Below, piece by piece: positions 51,227 through 60,777 of a stretch of DNA of 64,000 bases. Numbering within the stretch: the stretch's first letter is position 1; each line of letters begins with the position of its first letter. Origin of the DNA: Roseateles subflavus (GTDB lineage Bacteria > Pseudomonadota > Gammaproteobacteria > Burkholderiales > Burkholderiaceae_C); the NCBI RefSeq assembly GCF_030285365.1, contig NZ_JASVDS010000004.1, positions 434,001 to 498,000 of the forward strand. Reading direction: 5' to 3'. The position numbers and the translations under genes were made by a program. Below the pieces are notes generated by a model, which saw only the letters and a list, made by a program, of their open reading frames with translations, was not told the origin of the DNA and did no database searches.

Positions 51227-51252
51227 GCTTTGCAGTCATCAGGAGAACACGC

Positions 51253-52497
51253 ATGTCCAGCAGCCACCAGGAGGGCTTGATGAGCCAGGAGAGACGACAG
51301 ATGCTCGGCGCCGCCGTCGGGACCGCCGCGAGCCTCACGATGCCGCAGGCCTGGGCCGCGGGCTCGGACAAGCCGGAGAAGGAGGAGGTCCGTATCGGCT
51401 TCATCCCGCTCACCGACTGCGCCTCGGTCGTGATGGCCTCGGTCCTGGGATTCGACCGCAAGTACGGCATCCGCATCATCCCGAGCAAGGAGGCCTCCTG
51501 GGCCGGCGTGCGGGACAAGCTCGTCAACGGCGACCTCGACATGGCCCATGTGCTCTATGGTCTCGTCTACGGCCTGCACCTCGGCGTCTCCGGCCCCAAG
51601 AAGGACATGGCCGTGCTGATGACCCTCAACCGCAACGGCCAGGCCATCACGCTGTCCAAGAAGCTGGCCGACAAGGGCGCGGTGGACGGCGCCTCGCTGG
51701 CCAGGCTGATGACCACGGAGAAGCGCGAGTACAGCTTCGCCCACACCTTCCCCACCGGCACGCATGCCATGTGGCTCTACTACTGGCTCGCTGCGCACGG
51801 CGTGCACCCCTGGGGCGGGGCCAAGGTCATCACCGTGCCGCCGCCGCAGATGGTGGCCAATATGCGCGTCGGCAACATGGACGGCTACTGCGTCGGCGAG
51901 CCCTGGAACCACCGCGCCATCATGGACGGCATCGGCATCACGGCGGCCACGAGCCAGGAGATCTGGCCGGACCATCCCGAGAAGGTGCTCGGCGCCACGG
52001 GCGACTTCGTGAAGAAGTATCCCAACACCGCACGCGCCGTCATCATGGCCGTGCTGGAGGCCAGCCGCTGGATCGACGCCGGTCTGCAGAACAAGCTGAA
52101 GATGGCCGACACCATCGCCGACAAGAGCTACGTCAACACCAGCGTGGACGCCATCAACCAGCGCATCCTGGGCCGCTACCAGAACGGCCTGGGCAAGACC
52201 TGGGACGACCCGAAGCACATGAAGTTCTTCGACGACGGCGCCGTGAACTTCCCCTATCTCTCCGACGGCATGTGGTTCCTCACCCAGCACAAGCGCTGGG
52301 GGCTCATCAAGGACCACCCGGACTACCTGGCCGTGGCGAAGCAGATCAACCAGGTCGAGCTCTACCGCGAGGCTGCCTCGCAGTTGAAGGTGAGCGTGCC
52401 CAAGGACCCGATGCGCAGCAGCAAGCTGATCGACGGCACCGTGTGGGAGGGCAAGGACCCCGCCCGCTATGCCGACGGCTTCAAGCTCAAGGCCTGA
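51253..52497 (+). CDS. nrtA: Nitrate ABC transporter periplasmic binding protein
   Basis: The 414-residue protein belongs to the NrtA/CmpA binding-protein family: VRIGFIPLTDCASVVMASVLGFDRKYGIRI, FAHTFPTGTHAMWLYYWLAAHGVHPWGG and VGEPWNHRAIMDGIG. The N-terminus has a twin-arginine-like signal (SQERRQMLGAAVGTAASL), so it should be exported folded. It catches nitrate or nitrite for the permease. NasS is a cytoplasmic homolog; the signal sequence argues against NasS here. First gene after the regulatory leader. Confidence 0.93.
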   Translation: MSSSHQEGLMSQERRQMLGAAVGTAASLTMPQAWAAGSDKPEKEEVRIGFIPLTDCASVVMASVLGFDRKYGIRIIPSKEASWAGVRDKLVNGDLDMAHVLYGLVYGLHLGVSGPKKDMAVLMTLNRNGQAITLSKKLADKGAVDGASLARLMTTEKREYSFAHTFPTGTHAMWLYYWLAAHGVHPWGGAKVITVPPPQMVANMRVGNMDGYCVGEPWNHRAIMDGIGITAATSQEIWPDHPEKVLGATGDFVKKYPNTARAVIMAVLEASRWIDAGLQNKLKMADTIADKSYVNTSVDAINQRILGRYQNGLGKTWDDPKHMKFFDDGAVNFPYLSDGMWFLTQHKRWGLIKDHPDYLAVAKQINQVELYREAASQLKVSVPKDPMRSSKLIDGTVWEGKDPARYADGFKLKA

Positions 52498-52532
52498 GCC
52501 TCCCTCGCACTGAACGATCTCAAGGAGTCTCC

Positions 52533-53414
52533 ATGGTGTCTGCCGTCTTCCATTCCCCTCGCGACACGAGCGTTGCGCCCGCGCCGCCCGTGCCCGCGAG
52601 CCCGCCACTTCCGCGGCCGCCGCGGGCGCCGCGCCAGCCCCTGGACGTGTCGGCGCTGCTCGCCCGGGCGCTGCCGCCGGTGCTGGGCCTGGCCCTGCTG
52701 ATCGGGCTGTGGGCGCTGCTGACGTTCAAGGGCGGCCCCATTCCGACGCCGGCCGCCACCTGGGACTCCGCCGTGCAGCTCTTCAGCGACCCCTTCTACC
52801 GCAAGGGACCGAACGACGTCGGCATCGGCTGGAACGTGCTGAACTCCCTGCAGCGCGTGGCCCTGGGCTTCGGCCTGGCGGCCGCGGTGGGCATCCCGCT
52901 GGGCTTCGTGATCGGGCGCTTCGAGTTCGCGAACCGCATGGTCTCGCCCCTCATCAGCCTGCTCAAGCCCGTCTCGCCGCTGGCCTGGCTGCCCATCGGT
53001 CTGCTGGTCTTCAAGAGCGCCGACCCCGCGGCGATCTGGACCATCTTCATCTGCTCGATCTGGCCCATGGTGGTCAACACGGCGGTGGGCGTGCAGCGCG
53101 TGCCGCAGGACTACCTGAACGTCGCCCGCGTGCTGAACCTCTCGGAGTGGAAGCTGCTCACGCGCATCCTCTTTCCCTCGGTGCTGCCCTACATGCTGAC
53201 CGGCGTGCGCCTGTCGGTGGGCACCGCCTGGCTGGTGATCGTGGCCGCGGAGATGCTGACCGGCGGCGTGGGCATCGGCTTCTGGGTCTGGGACGAGTGG
53301 AACAACCTGAACGTGCAGCACATCATCGTGGCGATCTTCGTGATCGGCATCGTGGGGCTGCTGCTGGAATCGGCGCTGGTCGCACTGGCGCGCCGCTTCA
53401 GCTTTGAGGAATGA
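52533..53414 (+). CDS. nrtB: Nitrate ABC transporter permease
   Basis: The 293-residue protein has a proline-rich cytoplasmic start, then six helices and the EAA loop QDYLNVARVLNLSEWKLLTRILFPSVLPYML. KPVSPLAWLPIGLLVFKSADPAAIW and VWDEWNNLNVQHII are typical of NrtB. CAAGGAG precedes the ATG. It lies 35 bp after nrtA and 10 bp before the ATPase gene. Confidence 0.94.
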   Translation: MVSAVFHSPRDTSVAPAPPVPASPPLPRPPRAPRQPLDVSALLARALPPVLGLALLIGLWALLTFKGGPIPTPAATWDSAVQLFSDPFYRKGPNDVGIGWNVLNSLQRVALGFGLAAAVGIPLGFVIGRFEFANRMVSPLISLLKPVSPLAWLPIGLLVFKSADPAAIWTIFICSIWPMVVNTAVGVQRVPQDYLNVARVLNLSEWKLLTRILFPSVLPYMLTGVRLSVGTAWLVIVAAEMLTGGVGIGFWVWDEWNNLNVQHIIVAIFVIGIVGLLLESALVALARRFSFEE

Positions 53415-53424
53415 GGAGACTGCC

Positions 53425-54258
53425 ATGCACAGCAACAACCCCTTCATCCAGATCCAGGGCGTGGACATGGTCTACAAGACCCGCCAGGGATCGTTCAAGG
53501 CCCTGGAGGGCATCGATCTGGACATCCGCCGAGGCGAGTTCATCAGCCTGATCGGCCATTCCGGCTGCGGCAAGAGCACGCTGCTGAATCTCGTGGCCGG
53601 GCTGCTCAAGCCCAGCCAGGGCGCGTTGCTGTGCGACCAGCGCGAGATCGCCGGCCCCGGGCCCGAGCGTGCGGTGGTCTTCCAGAACCACTCGCTGCTG
53701 CCCTGGCTCAGCTGCCTGGACAACGTGCTGCTCGCCGTCGAGACCGTCTTTGCCGCCAAGGAGGCCCGGCCTCGCCTGGTGGCCCGCGCGCAGGCCGCGC
53801 TGGAGCTCGTCGGCATGGCCCATGCGGCCTACAAGCGTCCGCACGAGATCTCGGGCGGCATGAAGCAGCGGGTGGGCATCGCCCGCGCCCTGGCGATGGA
53901 GCCCAAGGTGCTGCTGATGGACGAGCCCTTCGGTGCACTTGACGCACTGACCCGGGCCCATCTGCAGGACGAGCTGCTGAAGATCGTCGCGACCACGCGC
54001 AGCACGGTGCTCATGGTCACGCACGACGTGGACGAGGCCGTGCTGCTCTCGGACCGCATCGTCATGATGAGCCCGCCCACACCGGACGGTCGCGCGGCCA
54101 CGCTGGCGCAGGTCCTGCCCGTGCCGCTGCTTCGCCCGCGGCACCGCGTGCAGCTGGCCGAGGACGCGGTCTACCTGCACTGCCGCAAGGCGGTGATCGA
54201 CTTCCTGTACGCCGGACACGCCGGGCAGGACCAGGCCGAGCCCGCGCTGCAAGCCTGA
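53425..54258 (+). CDS. nrtD: Nitrate ABC transporter ATP-binding protein
   Basis: The 277-residue ATPase has GHSGCGKSTLLN, SGGMKQRVGIARAL, LLMDEPFGALD and THDVDEAVLLSD. It is the short NrtD type, without the binding-protein-like extension of NrtC. The start MHSNNPF was chosen for TGAGGAGACTGCC; an earlier ATG overlaps nrtB. Confidence 0.94.
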   Translation: MHSNNPFIQIQGVDMVYKTRQGSFKALEGIDLDIRRGEFISLIGHSGCGKSTLLNLVAGLLKPSQGALLCDQREIAGPGPERAVVFQNHSLLPWLSCLDNVLLAVETVFAAKEARPRLVARAQAALELVGMAHAAYKRPHEISGGMKQRVGIARALAMEPKVLLMDEPFGALDALTRAHLQDELLKIVATTRSTVLMVTHDVDEAVLLSDRIVMMSPPTPDGRAATLAQVLPVPLLRPRHRVQLAEDAVYLHCRKAVIDFLYAGHAGQDQAEPALQA

Positions 54259-54281
54259 CCCCCCCCTGGATTTCCGACCGG

Positions 54282-54306
54282 CCTGCCTGCGAGCCTCGCG
54301 GGCAGG
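54282..54306 (+). other. Hairpin between nrtD and nirB
   Basis: CCTGCC (54282-54287) pairs with GGCAGG (54301-54306), continued inward by a T-G pair and GCG/CGC. CCAGG/CCTGG (54308-54322) then overlaps the nirB ribosome site. No T-run follows, so it probably affects mRNA stability or nirB translation. Confidence 0.4.
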
Positions 54307-54318
54307 GCCAGGTCTTGC
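54304..54318 (+). repeat. 15-base word AGGGCCAGGTCTTGC before nirB
   Basis: Exact intergenic copy of the recurring word, located between the hairpin and the nirB Shine-Dalgarno sequence. Confidence 0.6.
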
Positions 54319-54329
54319 CTGGAGCACGC

Positions 54330-56756
54330 ATGGACAAGATGAAACTGGTGATGGTGGGCAACGGCATGGCCGGCGTCCGCACCCTCGAAGAGCTGCTGAA
54401 GATCGCGCCGGACCTCTACGACATCACGGTCTTCGGCGCCGAGCCGCACCCCAACTACAACCGCATCCTGCTCTCGCCCGTCCTGGCCGGCGAGCAGACG
54501 CTGGACGAGATCGTCCTCAACCCGCTGAGCTGGTATGAGGAGCAGGGCATCACCCTGCACCTGGGCCGGACGGTCACCGAGATCGACCGCCGCCGCCGCG
54601 TGGTGCGCGCCGCCGATGGCACGGAGGCCGCCTACGACCGCCTGCTCATCGCCACCGGCTCGACCCCCTTCATCCTGCCGGTGCCCGGCAAGGACCTGGA
54701 CGGCGTCATCGCCTACCGCGACATCGCGGACACCCAGACGATGATCGACGCCGCGACGCGCTACCGCCAGGCGGTGGTCATCGGCGGCGGCCTGCTGGGC
54801 CTGGAAGCCGCCAATGGCCTGATGCTGCGCGGCATGGACGTCACCGTGGTCCACCTGGGCGACTGGCTGCTGGAGCGCCAGCTCGACGAGCAGGCCGGGA
54901 GCCTGCTGCGCGACTCCCTGATGCAGCGCGGCCTCACGTTCCGCCTGGGCACCCAGACGGAGGCCCTGATCGGCGACGAGAACGGTCGCGTCAGCCAGGT
55001 GCGTTTCAAGGACGGCACGGTGATCCCCGCCCAGCTGGTGGTGATGGCCGCGGGCATCCGCCCGAACACGGCGCTGGCCGAATCAGCCGGCCTGCTGTGC
55101 CAGCGCGGCGTGGTGGTCAGCGACACCCTGCAGACGGTCACCGACCCGCGCATCTACGCCGTGGGCGAGTGCGCGGCCCACCGCGGCATCGCCTATGGCC
55201 TTGTCGCGCCGCTGTTCGAGCAGGGCAAGGTCTGCGCCACGCACCTGGCGCAGTTCGGCATCGGCCGCTATCAGGGCAGCCAGACCAGCACCAAGCTCAA
55301 GGTGACGGGCATCGACCTCTTCTCGGCCGGCGACTTCATGGGCGGGGAGGGCAGCGAGGAGATCCTGATGAGCGACCCGCACGCCGGGGTCTACAAGAAG
55401 CTCGTGATCAAGGACGACAAGCTCGTCGGCGCCTGCCTCTATGGCGACACCGTCGATGGCAGCTGGTACTTCAAGCTGCTGCGCGAGGGCCGCAGCGTCG
55501 CGGACATCCGCGAGCGCCTGATGTTCGGCGAATCCAATATCGGCGACGTGGGCCACGAAGGCCACAGCAAGGCCGCCGCCATGGCCGACAGCGATGAAGT
55601 CTGCGGCTGCAACGGCGTCAGCAAAGGCGCGATCTGCAAGGCCATCAAGGACAAGGGCCTCTTCACGCTGGAGGAGGTGCGCAAGCACACCAAGGCCAGC
55701 GCCTCCTGCGGCTCCTGCACCGGCCTCGTGGAGCAGCTGATCATGTTCACCGCCGGCGGCGACTACTCGGCCACGCCGCGCAAGAAGGCGATGTGCGGCT
55801 GCACGGGCTTCAGCCACCAGGAGGTGCGCGAGGCCATCCGCGATCGGCATCTCACGAGCCGCGAGGCCGTGATGCAGACCCTGGAGTGGACCAGCCCCGA
55901 CGGCTGCCCCACCTGCCGCCCGGCCCTGAACTACTACCTCATCAGCACCTGGCCGCACGAGGCGGTGGACGATCCGCAGTCCCGCCTCATCAATGAGCGC
56001 AGCCACGCCAACATCCAGAAGGACGGCAGCTACAGCGTGATCCCGCGCATGTGGGGCGGCGAGACCACGGCCGCGGACCTGCGTCGCATCGCGGACGTGG
56101 TGGACAAGTACGCCATCCCCACGGTCAAGGTGACGGGCGGCCAGCGCATCGACCTGCTGGGCGTGAAGAAGCAGGACCTGCCGGCCGTCTGGCAGGACCT
56201 CGGCATGCCCTGCGGCCACGCCTATGCCAAGGCCCTGCGCACGGTGAAGACCTGCGTGGGCAGCGAGTGGTGCCGCTTCGGCACCCAGGACTCCACGCAG
56301 ATGGGCAAGGACCTGGAGCGCGCGCTGTGGCGCATGTACGCGCCGCACAAGGTCAAGATCGCCGTCAGCGGCTGCCCGCGCAACTGCGCCGAGGCCGGCA
56401 TCAAGGACGTCGGCGTGATCGGCGTGGACTCGGGCTGGGAGATCTACATCGCCGGCAACGGCGGCATCAAGACCGAGGTGGCCGAGTTCTTGTGCAAGCT
56501 GCGCACGGCAGAGGAAGTGCTGGAGTACAGCGGCGCCTTCCTGCAGCTCTACCGCCTGGAGGGCTGGTACCTGGAGCGGACGGTGCACTACGTCGCCCGC
56601 GTCGGCATGGACCACGTCCGCCGCCGCATCCTGGAGGACGGCCCCGGTCGCCAGGCGCTGTGGGCGGCGCTGCAGGCCGCGCTCGCGAACGAGCCGGACC
56701 CCTGGTTCGAGCACGACAAGGCGCGCGTGGACCTGCGCCAGTTCGAGACCCTCTGA
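54330..56756 (+). CDS. nirB: Assimilatory nitrite reductase [NAD(P)H], large subunit
   Basis: The 808-residue enzyme reduces nitrite to ammonium. An FAD/NAD module comes first (VMVGNGMAGVRTLEELL; second dinucleotide fold VVIGGGLLGLEAANGL). Two BFD-like iron-sulfur stretches follow (CGCNGVSKGAICKAI ... CGSCTGLV; CGCTGFSHQEV ... CPTCRPALNYY). The siroheme/4Fe-4S reductase domain is last (KTCVGSEWCRFGTQDS and SGCPRNCAEAGIKD). TGGAG precedes the ATG. It partners with NirD directly downstream. Confidence 0.97.
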   Translation: MDKMKLVMVGNGMAGVRTLEELLKIAPDLYDITVFGAEPHPNYNRILLSPVLAGEQTLDEIVLNPLSWYEEQGITLHLGRTVTEIDRRRRVVRAADGTEAAYDRLLIATGSTPFILPVPGKDLDGVIAYRDIADTQTMIDAATRYRQAVVIGGGLLGLEAANGLMLRGMDVTVVHLGDWLLERQLDEQAGSLLRDSLMQRGLTFRLGTQTEALIGDENGRVSQVRFKDGTVIPAQLVVMAAGIRPNTALAESAGLLCQRGVVVSDTLQTVTDPRIYAVGECAAHRGIAYGLVAPLFEQGKVCATHLAQFGIGRYQGSQTSTKLKVTGIDLFSAGDFMGGEGSEEILMSDPHAGVYKKLVIKDDKLVGACLYGDTVDGSWYFKLLREGRSVADIRERLMFGESNIGDVGHEGHSKAAAMADSDEVCGCNGVSKGAICKAIKDKGLFTLEEVRKHTKASASCGSCTGLVEQLIMFTAGGDYSATPRKKAMCGCTGFSHQEVREAIRDRHLTSREAVMQTLEWTSPDGCPTCRPALNYYLISTWPHEAVDDPQSRLINERSHANIQKDGSYSVIPRMWGGETTAADLRRIADVVDKYAIPTVKVTGGQRIDLLGVKKQDLPAVWQDLGMPCGHAYAKALRTVKTCVGSEWCRFGTQDSTQMGKDLERALWRMYAPHKVKIAVSGCPRNCAEAGIKDVGVIGVDSGWEIYIAGNGGIKTEVAEFLCKLRTAEEVLEYSGAFLQLYRLEGWYLERTVHYVARVGMDHVRRRILEDGPGRQALWAALQAALANEPDPWFEHDKARVDLRQFETL

Positions 56757-56765
56757 GGAGCCGCC

Positions 56766-57161
56766 ATGCACACGATCCCCACCGACGGCTGGATCGCCGT
56801 CTGCCGCCTCGACGACATCCCGCGCCTGGGCTCCCGCCGCATCCAGCGCCCCGCGCTGCCGGAGGCCGCGCCCGTCGCCCTGTTCCGCACCTCCGACGAC
56901 GAGGTGCATGCGCTGCTGGACCGCTGCCCGCACCAGGGCGGCCCGCTGAGCCAGGGCCTGGTCTTCGGCAAGGCCGTGGCCTGCCCCCTGCACCACTGGA
57001 CCATCGAGCTGCGCACCGGCAGCGCCCGCGAGCCCGACGAGGGCCGCACGCCGCGCTTCGAGGTGAGGCTGGTCGAGGGTCAGGTCTTGCTGCTGGCGAG
57101 CGAGCTGGACAGCCTGGGCACCGAAGCGCTGGCGCCCAGCGCCTGCGGCCGTCGCTGCTGA
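56766..57161 (+). CDS. nirD: Nitrite reductase small subunit, Rieske-type
   Basis: The 131-residue protein has a Rieske fold with the ligand pairs DRCPHQGGPLSQG and VACPLHHWTIEL. It associates with NirB. Nine bases separate it from nirB and four from nasA. Confidence 0.94.
   Translation: MHTIPTDGWIAVCRLDDIPRLGSRRIQRPALPEAAPVALFRTSDDEVHALLDRCPHQGGPLSQGLVFGKAVACPLHHWTIELRTGSAREPDEGRTPRFEVRLVEGQVLLLASELDSLGTEALAPSACGRRC
57076..57090 (+). repeat. 15-base word AGGGTCAGGTCTTGC inside nirD
   Basis: Exact copy encoding EGQVLL; 18 bases are identical with the copy in the kinase gene at 34714, including the uncommon codons GGT and TTG. Confidence 0.6.
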
Positions 57162-57165
57162 CGCC

Positions 57166-59937
57166 ATGAGGGAGACGCGGAGCACCTGTGCCTACTGCGG
57201 CGTGGGCTGCGGGGTGATCATCGAGAGCGAGGGCCCGCGCATCACCGGCGTGCGCGGCGACCCCGACCATCCGGCCAACTTCGGCCGGCTGTGCAGCAAG
57301 GGGGCCAGCCTGCACCTGACGGCGCAGCCAGAAGTGCTGGCCAGCCGCCGCCTGCTGCAGCCGCAATGGCGCGAGGACCGGGCACAAGCCTGGCAGGCGA
57401 GCGGCTGGGACGAGGTGCAGGATCGTCTCGTGGCGCGCCTGCTGGCCCTGCGCGCGGCGCACGGCCCGGAAGCGCTCGGCTTCTACGTCTCCGGCCAGCT
57501 GCTGACGGAGGACTACCACGCCTTCAACAAGCTGGCCCGTGGCCTGTGGGGCACACCGCACATCGACAGCAACTCGCGCCTGTGCATGAGCTCGGCCGTC
57601 GTGGGCTACAAGAAGGCCCTGGGCGCGGACGCGCCGCCCTGCAGCTACGAGGACGTGGAGCGGGCCGACTGCCTCTTCATTGCCGGCTCGAACACGGCCT
57701 GGGCCCACCCGGTGCTGTTCCGGCGCATCGAGGCGGCGAAGGCCGCGCGCCCCGGGTTGCGCATCATCGTCGTCGACCCGCGCCGCACCGAGACGGCGGA
57801 GTTCGCCGACCTGCACCTGGCGCTGCGCCCTGGCAGCGACGTGGCGCTGTTCCAGGGCCTGCTGCACGTGATGATCTGGCAGGGCTGGATCCGCGCGGAC
57901 TACATTGCCGCCCACACCGAGGGCTTCGAGGCCGTGCGCGAGGCCGTGCGCGCCATGACGCCGGCCCGCGCGGCGCAGCTGTGCGGCCTGCCGGAGGCTC
58001 AGATCATCGAGGCGGCGCAGCTCTTTGCGCAGAGCCCGGCCACGCTGTCCCTGTACTGCATGGGCTTGAACCAGAGCAGCGCCGGCACCGACAAGAACCA
58101 GGCGCTGATCCAGCTGCACCTGGCCACCGGCCAGATCGGGCGCCCGGGCACCGGGCCGTTCTCGCTCACCGGGCAGCCCAATGCCATGGGCGGCCGCGAG
58201 GCCGGCGGCATGGCCACGCTGCTGCCGGGACACCGGGATCCGGCCTCCGCGGTCGATCGTGCCGAGGTCGCGCGGCTGTGGGGGGTCGAGCAGATCCCGG
58301 ATCGCCCCGGCAAGACGGCCGTCGAGATGTTCGAGGCCGCCGAGGCCGGCGAGATCAAGGCGCTGTGGATCGCCTGCACGGACCCGGCGCAGTCGTTGCC
58401 GCGGCAGTCCCTCGTGCGCGCCGCATTGCAGCGCTGCGAGCTGGTCGTGCTGCAGGACGCCTTCACGGGCAGCGCCACGGCCGAGTTCGCCCACGTGCTG
58501 CTGCCCGCGGCAACCTGGGGCGAGAAGGAGGGCACCGTCACCAACAGCGAGCGGCGCATCAGCCGCGTGCGTGCCGCGGTCCCGCCCCCGGGGGACGCGC
58601 GCACGGACTGGCAGATCGTGCGAGACCTGGCGCGCCGCCTGGAGCCGGCCCTGCGCCCGGGCCAGCCTCGCCTCTTCGACTGGAACCACCCGGCCGAGGC
58701 GTGGCTGGAGCACCGGGCGGCCACACGCGGCCGGGACCTCGACATCACCGGCCTCAGCTACGCCGGGCTCGAGGTCGCGCCGCAGCAGTGGCCCTGCCCG
58801 GCAGGCGCCGCGCAGGGGCGCGCGCGGCTGTATGAGGACGGGCGCTTCGCCACGGACAGCGGCCGTGCCCGCTTCCTGCCCATCGCCTGGCGCGCGCCCG
58901 CGGAGCCGCTGACCGTCGAGCGGCCGCTGCAGCTCTCGACCGGCCGCCTGCGGGACCAGTGGCACAGCCTCAGCCGCAGCGGCACGGTGCCGGCGGCCTT
59001 CGCGAGCGCGCCCGCGCCCCGGCTGGGGCTGCATCCGGAGGAACTCGCCCGCCACGGGCTGCGGCAGGACGAGCTCGTGGCCGTGGAGAGCGCCCGCGGC
59101 ACGCTGCACGTCCGGGTGGCGGCGGACCCGCAGCTCGGCCTGCGCCAGGCCTGGCTGCCGATGCACTGGGGCAGCGAATACCTGCTCGGACGAGACGAAG
59201 AGGGCGCCGCGATGCACGGCGTGAATTCCTTGAGCCAGGATGCGCGCTGCCCGGACTCGGCCCAGCCCGAGCTCAAGTTCGCCGCCATCCGCCTGCGCCG
59301 GGTCGAGCTGCCCTGGCGGGTGATGGGGGCCGCCCATGTCGATGCTGCCCACGCCGAGCGCCTGCACCAGCAGCTGCTGGCGCTCGGTCGCGATGCCGCC
59401 TACGCCAGCTGCGTGCCCGCCGAGGGGGCCACGCCGGGCCAGGTTGGCTGGCAGCTGGAGGCCGCCTTCGCGCAGACGCCCGATCCCGCGTGGGTGACGC
59501 AGCTGCTCGCGGCGCTGGACCTGCAGCGGCCGGGCACGATGCGCTATGCCGACGGCCGCCGCGGCCACCTGCGCCTGCTGCGTCTGCAGGGCGAGGGCGG
59601 CGATGCCCGCCTGCAGGCCTGGCTGCGCGTGGCGCAGGGCGAGGACGGCGCCTGGCTCGACGCCTGGTGGCGCGAGGCCCGCCCCGTGGCGCCGCTCGGA
59701 CGTCAGCTGCTGGCCCCGCAGGCCCGGCTTGCCGAGCCGCCCGCCAGCCCGGTCGTCTGCCAGTGCCTGGGCGTGCGCGAGGCGCAGATCCAGGGCCAGC
59801 TTCAGCGCTGTCAAGACCTGGCCCCCGCCGACCGGCTGCAGGCGGTGCAGGCGGCCCTGCGCTGCGGCACCCAGTGCGGCTCCTGCCTGCCGCAGCTGCG
59901 CCGACTCAGTCAAACGACCCTGGAGACCCTCTCATGA
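57166..59937 (+). CDS. nasA: Assimilatory nitrate reductase, catalytic subunit
   Basis: The 923-residue molybdopterin enzyme begins with a 4Fe-4S cluster site (CAYCGVGCGVIIES ... LCSKG) and the molybdenum cofactor region (SNSRLCMSSAVVGYKKALGADAPP). The dinucleotide-binding domain follows (TGRLRDQWHSLSRSGTV onwards). About 65 C-terminal residues form a BFD-like 2Fe-2S domain (VCQCLGVREAQIQ ... CGTQCGSCLPQLRRL), as in Klebsiella NasA. No signal peptide is present, so it acts in the cytoplasm. It reduces nitrate to nitrite for NirBD. Confidence 0.96.
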   Translation: MRETRSTCAYCGVGCGVIIESEGPRITGVRGDPDHPANFGRLCSKGASLHLTAQPEVLASRRLLQPQWREDRAQAWQASGWDEVQDRLVARLLALRAAHGPEALGFYVSGQLLTEDYHAFNKLARGLWGTPHIDSNSRLCMSSAVVGYKKALGADAPPCSYEDVERADCLFIAGSNTAWAHPVLFRRIEAAKAARPGLRIIVVDPRRTETAEFADLHLALRPGSDVALFQGLLHVMIWQGWIRADYIAAHTEGFEAVREAVRAMTPARAAQLCGLPEAQIIEAAQLFAQSPATLSLYCMGLNQSSAGTDKNQALIQLHLATGQIGRPGTGPFSLTGQPNAMGGREAGGMATLLPGHRDPASAVDRAEVARLWGVEQIPDRPGKTAVEMFEAAEAGEIKALWIACTDPAQSLPRQSLVRAALQRCELVVLQDAFTGSATAEFAHVLLPAATWGEKEGTVTNSERRISRVRAAVPPPGDARTDWQIVRDLARRLEPALRPGQPRLFDWNHPAEAWLEHRAATRGRDLDITGLSYAGLEVAPQQWPCPAGAAQGRARLYEDGRFATDSGRARFLPIAWRAPAEPLTVERPLQLSTGRLRDQWHSLSRSGTVPAAFASAPAPRLGLHPEELARHGLRQDELVAVESARGTLHVRVAADPQLGLRQAWLPMHWGSEYLLGRDEEGAAMHGVNSLSQDARCPDSAQPELKFAAIRLRRVELPWRVMGAAHVDAAHAERLHQQLLALGRDAAYASCVPAEGATPGQVGWQLEAAFAQTPDPAWVTQLLAALDLQRPGTMRYADGRRGHLRLLRLQGEGGDARLQAWLRVAQGEDGAWLDAWWREARPVAPLGRQLLAPQARLAEPPASPVVCQCLGVREAQIQGQLQRCQDLAPADRLQAVQAALRCGTQCGSCLPQLRRLSQTTLETLS

Positions 59938-60734
59938 GCACCCCGAACACCGACGCCTGCGGTATCGCCGGCCGCGTCAGCCTGGTCGGCGCCGGTCCCG
60001 GCGATCCCGAGCTGATGACTCGCAAGGCCTGGTCGCGCCTGATGCAGGCCGACCTCGTGCTGGTGGACGACCTCGTCGACCCCCGTCTGCTCGCCGAGCT
60101 GCCCAGTCCCACCCGCGTGCTGCGCGTGGGCAAGCGCGGCGGCTGCGTGTCGACCGAGCAGCACTTCATCCATGGACTGATGATCCGCTCGGCGCGCCAG
60201 GGCCTGCACGTGGTGCGACTCAAGGGAGGCGATCCCTTCATCTTCGGCCGCGGCGGGGAGGAGGTCGACGCCCTGCGCACGGAGGGCATCGAGGTCGAGG
60301 TGCTGAACGGCCTGAGCGCCGGCCTCGCGGGCCCCAGCAGCGTGGGCATTGCGGTGACGGACCGGCGGTGCGCGCCCGGCGTGGCCCTGGTGACGGGCCA
60401 CAACGGCGAGGGCGGCCGGGCACCGGACTGGGCGGCGCTGGCCCGGTCGGGCCTCACGCTGGTCATCTACATGGGCGTGAGCCGCTGCCACGAGATCGTC
60501 GCGGCACTGCTGGCGGGCGGGCTCGCCGCCACCACCCCCGTCGCGGTGATCAGCGCGGCCCACACCGAGCGCCAGCGCGAGGCCTTCGGCGTGCTGGCCC
60601 TGCTGCCGGCGCTGGTGGCCGGCGAAGGGCTCGGCTCACCGGCGGTGCTGGTGATCGGCGAGGCAGTGGCACTGGGGCAGGCGCGGCAGTGCCTGCCTGA
60701 CGCCGCACCGTCCCTGGGGCGGGCCGCGCGCTGA
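59934..60734 (+). CDS. cobA: Uroporphyrinogen-III C-methyltransferase
   Basis: The 266-residue SAM-dependent enzyme has the family motifs VSLVGAGPGDPELMTRKAW, DLVLVDDLVDPRLL, VVRLKGGDPFIFGRGGEEV and VTGHNGEGG. It makes precorrin-2, the precursor of siroheme, which NirB needs. The ATG overlaps the nasA TGA (ATGA), so it is translationally coupled to the operon it supplies. The oxidase/chelatase half of CysG is not fused. Confidence 0.95.
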   Translation: MSTPNTDACGIAGRVSLVGAGPGDPELMTRKAWSRLMQADLVLVDDLVDPRLLAELPSPTRVLRVGKRGGCVSTEQHFIHGLMIRSARQGLHVVRLKGGDPFIFGRGGEEVDALRTEGIEVEVLNGLSAGLAGPSSVGIAVTDRRCAPGVALVTGHNGEGGRAPDWAALARSGLTLVIYMGVSRCHEIVAALLAGGLAATTPVAVISAAHTERQREAFGVLALLPALVAGEGLGSPAVLVIGEAVALGQARQCLPDAAPSLGRAAR

Positions 60735-60777
60735 CCCTGCGGCGCAGGTCGCGGGGGACGGGCAAGGCGGGCGCCGC

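Noticed and set aside
51253-52497. nrtA considered as nasS, the cytoplasmic nitrate sensor
   Set aside because: The protein has an export signal with a twin-arginine motif and is followed directly by permease and ATPase genes.
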